Below are positions 6,701-11,455 of a stretch of 11,455 nt of DNA, piece after piece. This DNA comes from JBBRGG01 sp038240875. Lineage in GTDB: Bacteria; Planctomycetota; Phycisphaerae; Phycisphaerales; UBA1924. The translations under genes were made by a program, and so were the position numbers. The notes below the pieces were generated by a model. The model had not been told where the DNA came from and did no database searches. It saw only the letters and a list, made by a program, of their open reading frames with translations. The stretch lies in assembly GCA_038240875.1 (NCBI GenBank), contig JBBRGG010000112.1:1-11455 (forward strand), written 5' to 3'. Each line of letters opens with the position of its first letter. Within the stretch, counting starts at the first letter, position 1.

Positions 6701-6725
6701 AGTTCAATCAAACCATAATCGAACT
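6701..6725. other. Hairpin-forming inverted repeat between parA and the VanZ-like gene
   Basis: AGTTCAAT (6701-6708) and ATCGAACT (6718-6725) are inverted with one non-Watson-Crick position. Neither strand carries a T tract after it, so it is not a typical terminator. It may be an RNA processing element, a binding site, or chance. Confidence 0.25.
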
Positions 6726-6736
6726 GGAATGCGTGT

Positions 6737-7675
6737 TCATCGATGTACGTTCTTCGTCGCCGATTCGTTCGTCCGTCGGACGTGAATATCCGCCGATGCA
6801 ACTTCGCTAACCCCAAAACTCTCGCCCTTGCCTCGCTTCGCGAGCATGGCGTCCCATTCCGCAAGCAACACCTTCCCAAGCTGTTCGTAATCTTCCGCGC
6901 CAGGAGCAGTGGGAGCGTATTCAAAGATCGTCTGCCCAAAGCTCGGGCACTCGGCAAGCTTGATGTTCCTGCGAACCGCCGGGCGAAGCACCCGCGCATA
7001 CCGCCAAGGTGTTTCCTTCTCGCGTCCGGCTTCGAGAAACGCCTCCAAGTCCGCCACGACTTCGCGAGCGTGGTTGCTCGATGGATCGTGCATGCACAAC
7101 ACCACGCCCGTCACGCGAAGCCTTGGGTTCACGGCTTTGCCCACCAGCTTGACCGTCTCGAGCAACTTACCCACGCCTTGCAACGCGAGAAAGTGCGCCT
7201 GCATCGGGATAATCACCTCGCGAGCCGCAGCAAGCCCATTCAATGTCAACAGCCCAAGCGAAGGCGGGCAGTCAATCAGCACAAACTCATAGCGCGATGA
7301 TAACCGTTCGAGCGCCGTGCGCAATCGTCCCTGGCGATCGGGCTGATCAGCAAGCTCGATCTCTGCAGCGGCCAAGTCCGTCTGGCTCGGCAGTACATGC
7401 AACATTTCGCGCGTCGTCGCCACCGCGTCCATCGGATCCATACCTGGATCGATCAACACGTCATAGATCGAGCGCTCGGGCGCTTCAACGCCCAGCGCGA
7501 GCGTCGCGTGCGCTTGCGGATCAAGGTCAACAACAAGCGTTGAACGGCCTGTACGCGCGATGGCCGCCGCGAGCGAGACCGTGGTCGTGGTCTTGCCTAC
7601 GCCCCCCTTCTGATTCATCAGCGCAATGACGCGCGTTGGGCGGGGCGGTATCTCTTTGTGAGTAGTAGGTGGCAT
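6737..7675 (-). CDS. parA: ParA/Soj-family ATPase
   Basis: A 312-residue deviant-Walker ATPase that would dimerise on ATP and bind DNA nonspecifically, driving chromosome, plasmid or cargo positioning. With the start at 7675 (MPPTTHKE), the deviant Walker A KGGVGKTTT is at residues 23-31 with signature Lys23 and catalytic Lys28. VDLDPQAH is at 49-56. The Walker B FVLIDCPPS is around 131-139. A longer frame up to 7741 would add 22 residues not typical of the family. The chosen ATG has no ribosome site but has TATACT six bases upstream. No parB is seen; the stop is followed by the VanZ-like gene. The C-terminal 30 residues are polar and variable. The envelope setting suggests either the chromosomal ParA or a positioning ATPase for envelope machinery. 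Confidence 0.9.
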   Translation of the reverse strand: MPPTTHKEIPPRPTRVIALMNQKGGVGKTTTTVSLAAAIARTGRSTLVVDLDPQAHATLALGVEAPERSIYDVLIDPGMDPMDAVATTREMLHVLPSQTDLAAAEIELADQPDRQGRLRTALERLSSRYEFVLIDCPPSLGLLTLNGLAAAREVIIPMQAHFLALQGVGKLLETVKLVGKAVNPRLRVTGVVLCMHDPSSNHAREVVADLEAFLEAGREKETPWRYARVLRPAVRRNIKLAECPSFGQTIFEYAPTAPGAEDYEQLGKVLLAEWDAMLAKRGKGESFGVSEVASADIHVRRTNESATKNVHR

Positions 7676-7687
7676 CGCGCGAGTATA
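7675..7687 (-). promoter_or_regulatory. Possible -10 box directly before parA (leaderless start)
   Basis: On the minus strand TATACT (7682-7687), a 5/6 match to the -10 consensus, is followed by CGCGCG and then the ATG. There is no Shine-Dalgarno sequence. Transcription starting at the usual distance would begin at or beside the A of the ATG. The -35 region has no good match. The 160-base gap 7676-7837 also contains two GAACGAAC copies (7745-7752, 7763-7770). Confidence 0.35.
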
Positions 7688-7837
7688 TGGAGCTATGGGT
7701 CGCCTCGTGGCGAAACCGCATGGGCGTTCCGCGAATGCCACTTTGAACGAACTTGTCTTTACGAACGAACGTGCGTCGAACCTTCGCCTTGCGTGCTATG
7801 TCCTGATTTCTTTGATGGTTCAATGCCGCGCATCGCT

Positions 7838-9568
7838 TTAATCGCGAGCCGAAGCGACATTCACTGGTTCGTTTGCAATCGGATGAGCTGCGGATGGAGC
7901 AGGCCCATTTGCCGAATTGCTTGCCAAGCCACCCGCCGAATCACTCGCCAAGCCTACCACCGAACCACCCGCAGCAGGCACGGGCTCAACATCAAGCGGG
8001 TTGCCCGAGTATTTGGCCGCTTGATCTTCGATGAAGCGACGCCGAGCGATCTTGATCGCGGTCACACCGATCGACGCAGCAAGGATGATCGCAAGCACGT
8101 AGATCATTCGTGCACGAAAGACCGACACCGCAACGCCGAGCGTCGCGAACGCGCCCGCCATGCCATACAGCGTGAGCACCGCGCCCTTGACCCCGAGTGC
8201 CCGCTTGAGCATGTGGTGAAGGTGGTTGCTATCCGCCGAGGAAATGCTCTTTCCCTCGAGCTTTCGACGCACGATGGCAAGGCTGGTATCAATCAAAGGC
8301 ACAGCAAAGATCACGCACCCCGCCGCGACCAGATGCGTCTTGCCCGTGTCACCCAATGTCAAGATAATCACACACGCGCAATACCCAAGCAACAGCGAGC
8401 CTGTGTCACCCAAGAATATCGTCGCCGGGTTGAAGTTATGCGGCAAGAACCCAAGGCACGCACCCAAGAGCGCCATGCACATGATGATCCGCTGACCATC
8501 GCGCGGACCATCATCGACTAACGCAAGCCCAAGGGCTAGCACGAGCAACCCAACTGCAGAAATCGCCGTCGTACCGGACAACAGCCCATCGAGACCGTCA
8601 AGCAGGTTTGTGGCGTTGCACATCCCCAGCACCGCAATTGCGATGATCCCCGTCCCGATCCAATAGACCATGTCTATCGGAATCGATTCAAACCCAGGAA
8701 TCGACACCGGCAAGTGGATCACAAAGCCCAATGTTTCAGTGCCATTGATGATGGTCGTTGGCACGCCTAACTGTTGCGCGATGGGCATGATCAGCCCTTC
8801 AGCCATGCGCGTCCCGACGTTGTCCAGCGCGAGTGCCGCCGCCGCAAAGAGCTGCCCGCCGATCTTCACGCGTGGGCTAATCCCAACCACGTCGTCCCAC
8901 AACCCAACCAGCATGATCACCGTGATCCCAAGCAAGATCGAAGGGGGCACCGGCGGGATGAACTCATTCTCAAGCTTGAATTTGCTCGGGTGCCAATCAA
9001 CTAATCCTTGGAAGCGAATCGCTAGAAAGCTGTACAGGATTCCGCCAAAGAGGCCGAGGAAAATCGCCACGCCACCTAGGTATGCAACAGGCACACGGTG
9101 CACCTTGCGTGGGTCGCTCGGGCGATCAATGACGCCATTTTTAATCGCCAGCTTTCGCATGATCGGCGTCGCGCACAGCGTCACCAAAAATGCTACCAAC
9201 AACACCCAGATGTACCCTTGCGCAATGGAAAGCCGAGAGTGTTGCGATTCGACAATCCCCGCGCTCGTGGCCAAGTCTTTGATCTGGCTCGATAACTTGG
9301 CAAGGTCTTCTTGCACCTTGCGGACGTTTTCCATGACCTCGGGCGGCACGGACGTGTTCCCGCTCTGGCCAGCCAATGGCAAGCCTTCCCTAGACCCACC
9401 AAGCCCAGTGCCTTGCACGCTCGGTTCGCCCAGGCGTTGCAAGTCCAACTGCGTTTGTTTGATTACAGGCGTGCCGCCCGGAACATTCGCGGAGTTGTTC
9501 GGAGCCGCCATCCCCACTGTGGCAAAAGAGCTCAAGACCGCGAAGATGGTGACAAGGCACGCGTGCAT
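7838..9568 (-). CDS. WecA/TagO/MraY-family undecaprenyl-phosphate sugar-1-phosphate transferase
   Basis: This enzyme moves a sugar-1-phosphate (often GlcNAc-1-P) from its UDP form to undecaprenyl phosphate, the first membrane step of surface glycan synthesis. Family blocks in the 576 residues are: DRPSDPRKVHRVPVAYLGG (148-166); the magnesium motif DD (225-226) in GLWDDVVG; CNATNLLDGLDGL (317-329); FNPATIFLGDTGS (379-391); and HLHHML (449-454). The last resembles the WecA-type HIHH loop more than MraY. Unusually, it begins with a cleavable-looking signal peptide (1-21, ending GMA) and a periplasmic region with a likely coiled coil (76-103) before the first core helix. The C-terminus is a 60-residue Ala/Ser-rich tail with repeats of GLASDSA type. 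No ribosome site precedes the ATG; a 13-base direct repeat lies just upstream. Confidence 0.9.
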   Translation of the reverse strand: MHACLVTIFAVLSSFATVGMAAPNNSANVPGGTPVIKQTQLDLQRLGEPSVQGTGLGGSREGLPLAGQSGNTSVPPEVMENVRKVQEDLAKLSSQIKDLATSAGIVESQHSRLSIAQGYIWVLLVAFLVTLCATPIMRKLAIKNGVIDRPSDPRKVHRVPVAYLGGVAIFLGLFGGILYSFLAIRFQGLVDWHPSKFKLENEFIPPVPPSILLGITVIMLVGLWDDVVGISPRVKIGGQLFAAAALALDNVGTRMAEGLIMPIAQQLGVPTTIINGTETLGFVIHLPVSIPGFESIPIDMVYWIGTGIIAIAVLGMCNATNLLDGLDGLLSGTTAISAVGLLVLALGLALVDDGPRDGQRIIMCMALLGACLGFLPHNFNPATIFLGDTGSLLLGYCACVIILTLGDTGKTHLVAAGCVIFAVPLIDTSLAIVRRKLEGKSISSADSNHLHHMLKRALGVKGAVLTLYGMAGAFATLGVAVSVFRARMIYVLAIILAASIGVTAIKIARRRFIEDQAAKYSGNPLDVEPVPAAGGSVVGLASDSAGGLASNSANGPAPSAAHPIANEPVNVASARD

Positions 9569-9572
9569 TTGT

Positions 9573-9605
9573 TACTCAGACAAACAGTGACATACTCAGA
9601 CAAAC
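9573..9605. repeat. Two 13-base direct repeats, period exactly 20 bases
   Basis: TACTCAGACAAAC occurs at 9573-9585 and 9593-9605. A 20-base period is about two helical turns, so bound proteins would sit on the same face. The first copy ends four bases before the start codon of the WecA-like gene on the minus strand. An operator or activator site is plausible; a recent 20-base duplication is the alternative. Confidence 0.85.
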
Positions 9606-9642
9606 AAAGGCGATCGATTGAGCCCATAAGACGGGGTAAGCG

Positions 9643-10782
9643 TTAGACAGTACTAGCGGTTCGATTCGACAGTGAATCAGCCAGTTCAAGGATCGTCTGT
9701 TCGAGCCTTATTGTTGGATTAAATCCGATAGTCTGTCGTATCCGTGTCAGATCTGGGCGACGGATCATCAAGTCTTCAAATCCAGGCCCGAACGCCTCGG
9801 AGTAGGGAATATTTCGGATTTCACTCTTGGACTTCAATGTGTCGGTCACGCGACCCGCCAACTCCAAGATCGTAACGCTCACGTCAGAGCCCACATTAAA
9901 CACTCGGCCAGTGCACTGGTTTGTGCGCACCAATCGTGGTAGTACGGCCGCCACATCGCGAACATCACAGAAGCAGCGTGATTGGGTGCCATCGCCGTGC
10001 ACCAAAAGTGGTTTATTTTCTAGCGCAGCCAGTACAAACCTTGGGAGCACCATCCCGTAGTCGCCCACCTGCCTTGGGCCTACGGTGTTAAAGAACCTAG
10101 CGACGACTACCGGCAAGCCACGCGAGGAGTGATACGCCAGAGCGAGATATTCATCGATTGCTTTGGAACAGGCGTACGACCAGCGCGACACCGTCGTCGC
10201 GCCATACACCACGTCGTCTTCCTCAGCGAAAGGCACCTTCATGCCCTTACCATAAACCTCGGAACTCGACGCGATTAGCACGCGCGGGGGATGCCCGGAC
10301 GTGCGTCTTGTATCTGCAAATCGAAGCAGGGCTTCGGTCTGGCCGACGTTGGTTTCGATAGAGCCGATGGGGTCCGAAACTACCAGCCGCACTCCCACGG
10401 CTGCCGCTAGGTGATAGATCTCATCAAAGATCTCGCCGTCACCAAAGGCTTGTAGCGTGCGCCCGAGATCAGCTTCAATGAAACGCACACGCTGGGTCGA
10501 AGAACTCGGATTCGTGTCACTCGGCGTAGCAGCACCAGTTCCAGAAGAGGCAACCGCGGTATTCCCAATGTGCTGCTCGAGGTTGGTCCGTCGACCTGTT
10601 GAAAGATTGTCAACCACCGTGACGCTATCACCCATCCCAACAAGCGTGTCCACCAAGTGCGAACCGATGAAACCGGCACCACCGGTCACGAGCACCCGCT
10701 TTGGCACGTAACCGCCTGAACCAGATCCGATTGGACCAGTTGAAGAATGCGGAATATCGGTGCGAAAAGGTTGGGTGCTCAC
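9643..10782 (-). CDS. NAD-dependent nucleotide-sugar epimerase/dehydratase (extended SDR)
   Basis: A 379-residue cytoplasmic enzyme of the UDP-glucose 4-epimerase/UDP-glucuronate decarboxylase type. It likely makes a sugar nucleotide for the neighbouring glycan pathway. The NAD site GGAGFIG is at 34-40. IYHLAAAVGVRLVV is at 122-135. Catalytic Ser is in ASSSEVYGKG (171-180), and the Tyr/Lys pair is Tyr203 and Lys207 in SYACSK. RFFNTVGPRQVGDYGMVLPR and GDGTQSRCFCDVRDV follow. The exact reaction cannot be told from motifs. Two oddities are a 25-residue Gly/Pro-rich N-terminal lead and a Ser/Thr/Gly-rich insertion (about 73-97) in the nucleotide-binding domain. The start is GTG, with no ATG before the NAD site. 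It lies 110 bases after the CpsD-like gene; a TTGACG in that gap could serve a promoter. Confidence 0.88.
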   Translation of the reverse strand: MSTQPFRTDIPHSSTGPIGSGSGGYVPKRVLVTGGAGFIGSHLVDTLVGMGDSVTVVDNLSTGRRTNLEQHIGNTAVASSGTGAATPSDTNPSSSTQRVRFIEADLGRTLQAFGDGEIFDEIYHLAAAVGVRLVVSDPIGSIETNVGQTEALLRFADTRRTSGHPPRVLIASSSEVYGKGMKVPFAEEDDVVYGATTVSRWSYACSKAIDEYLALAYHSSRGLPVVVARFFNTVGPRQVGDYGMVLPRFVLAALENKPLLVHGDGTQSRCFCDVRDVAAVLPRLVRTNQCTGRVFNVGSDVSVTILELAGRVTDTLKSKSEIRNIPYSEAFGPGFEDLMIRRPDLTRIRQTIGFNPTIRLEQTILELADSLSNRTASTV

Positions 10783-10892
10783 GTCATCAGCCTACGCCGG
10801 TTGTTGGACAAACGCCCGGCAGGTTTCGCACAAAGTACGCATCAAAGTTGCACGTCAATCGCGCGAAAGCCATTGGCCCACGCCTCATGCGA

Positions 10893-11455
10893 TCACGAGT
10901 TAGACTGATACTCCTGAGCGGCCCTGATGTTGCCCTTCATGTACCCGCCCGCCGCGTGGCGAACGCCATTAACCACAACGCCTAGGAACGTCGAGTGGGC
11001 ATCGGTCAATTCATTGCGTACACGAGCCACAAGGCCTCGCTTCTCGCCCATCGCACGGACGACGAGGATCGAAGCATCAACCCGCTGCGCGAGCACGGCG
11101 TAATCGCCGCCGACAATCGCTGGGGCGGTGTCGAGGATCACAAGATCAAACTGGGCACGCACGCTTGCGAGCAGTTCGTTCATCGAGTTGGTGCCGAAGC
11201 GTTCGACCTGACGAAGTTCCTTGGATCCGCAGGTCAGAATAGACAAATTGGGTGAAGTCGTGCGCTGGAGCGACTCTTCAAGCGTCCGTTTGCCCGACGA
11301 AACATCAGCAAAGCCCGGACTCTCTTGCAACCCAAAGACCTTATGCAGCGCAGGGCGGCGAAGGTTCGCGTCGATCAGGAGCACACGCTTGTCTGCGGCA
11401 GCCGCGGCGAGCGCAAGGTTGCATGCAACCGTGGTCGCGCCCGAGCCGGGCATCC
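10893..11455 (-). CDS. CpsD/BY-kinase-like ATPase, C-terminal part, cut by window edge
   Basis: The last 187 or so codons of a protein like the ATPase domain of bacterial tyrosine kinases (Wzc/CpsD), which control chain length and export of polysaccharide. The visible part starts inside the Walker A region, MPGSGATTVACNLA, where the usual PGEGKST would be. The lysine is replaced by alanine. The Walker A' block is intact as LLIDANLRRPALH, and FDLVILDTAP is the Walker B. The tail ends GYMKGNIRAAQEYQSNS, with two tyrosines but no tyrosine cluster. So kinase activity is doubtful, and an ATPase or regulatory role is more likely. The N-terminal part, perhaps with a Wzz membrane domain, lies beyond the edge. 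The Met at 11453 is internal, not the start. Confidence 0.85.
   Translation of the reverse strand, partial: MPGSGATTVACNLALAAAAADKRVLLIDANLRRPALHKVFGLQESPGFADVSSGKRTLEESLQRTTSPNLSILTCGSKELRQVERFGTNSMNELLASVRAQFDLVILDTAPAIVGGDYAVLAQRVDASILVVRAMGEKRGLVARVRNELTDAHSTFLGVVVNGVRHAAGGYMKGNIRAAQEYQSNS

Noticed and set aside
7676..7741. Extended N-terminus of ParA from 7741
   Set aside because: The extra 22 residues are not family-like and would run through the TATACT element; the ATG at 7675 places the Walker A at the usual depth.
7745..7770. Two GAACGAAC copies with period 18
   Set aside because: Short and simple in composition; kept only as a note in the parA upstream region.
7658..8521. 287-codon open frame on the plus strand across the parA/WecA-like gap
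   Set aside because: Arg/His-rich, no motif, mostly antisense to the transferase C-terminus.
8670..9590. 306-codon open frame on the plus strand opposite the WecA-like gene
   Set aside because: Antisense shadow of a gene with clear catalytic motifs; no recognisable domain.
1..11455. CRISPR array, insertion sequence, prophage or defence system
   Set aside because: No regularly spaced long repeats, no transposase or integrase motifs, no terminal inverted repeats, and no recognisable defence genes. The repeats seen are short and local.

Overview
The window looks like chromosomal DNA from a Planctomycetota bacterium, most likely Phycisphaerae or a relative. This is an inference. It rests on moderate-to-high GC, several starts with no Shine-Dalgarno sequence, a lipoprotein and a P-loop ATPase of types I associate with planctomycetes, and a lipid-carrier glycan locus built around a WecA/MraY-type transferase. 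There is no phage gene, transposase or CRISPR array, so it reads as core chromosome with some local decay.

Left part (1-4373). The first 24 codons of a glutamate-cysteine-ligase-like gene run off the left edge on the minus strand. A tRNA-Thr(TGT) follows, with a very unusual elbow (D-loop and T-loop). Then come a doubtful small secreted ORF, a minus-strand lipoprotein, and ispF (isoprenoid precursor synthesis) on the plus strand. ispF converges on a minus-strand short-chain dehydrogenase. Upstream of the dehydrogenase lies an entericidin-like small lipoprotein followed by a clear intrinsic terminator. Its upstream region carries a tandem octamer repeat. From 3418 to 4373 there is a decayed gene with a membrane segment and a P-loop ATPase, readable only by switching frames.

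Right part (4394-11455). All genes are on the minus strand, so transcription runs from high to low coordinates: CpsD/BY-kinase-like ATPase (cut by the right edge), NAD-dependent sugar epimerase, WecA/MraY-type phospho-sugar transferase, ParA ATPase, VanZ-family membrane protein, and the lipid II flippase MurJ. Read together, this is a cell-envelope locus. The epimerase would supply a nucleotide sugar. The transferase would load a sugar phosphate onto undecaprenyl phosphate. The CpsD-like ATPase would regulate polymer export. MurJ would move the peptidoglycan lipid intermediate across the membrane. IspF, on the left, feeds the isoprenoid supply that lipid carriers depend on. ParA has no ParB in view.

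The most interesting signals are the tRNA-Thr with a rewired elbow, the multiply frameshifted ATPase gene, the CpsD-like protein whose Walker A lysine is alanine, the signal-peptide and coiled-coil extension on the WecA-like enzyme, and several tight repeats or palindromes placed at promoters. I did not find a clearly new multi-gene system.
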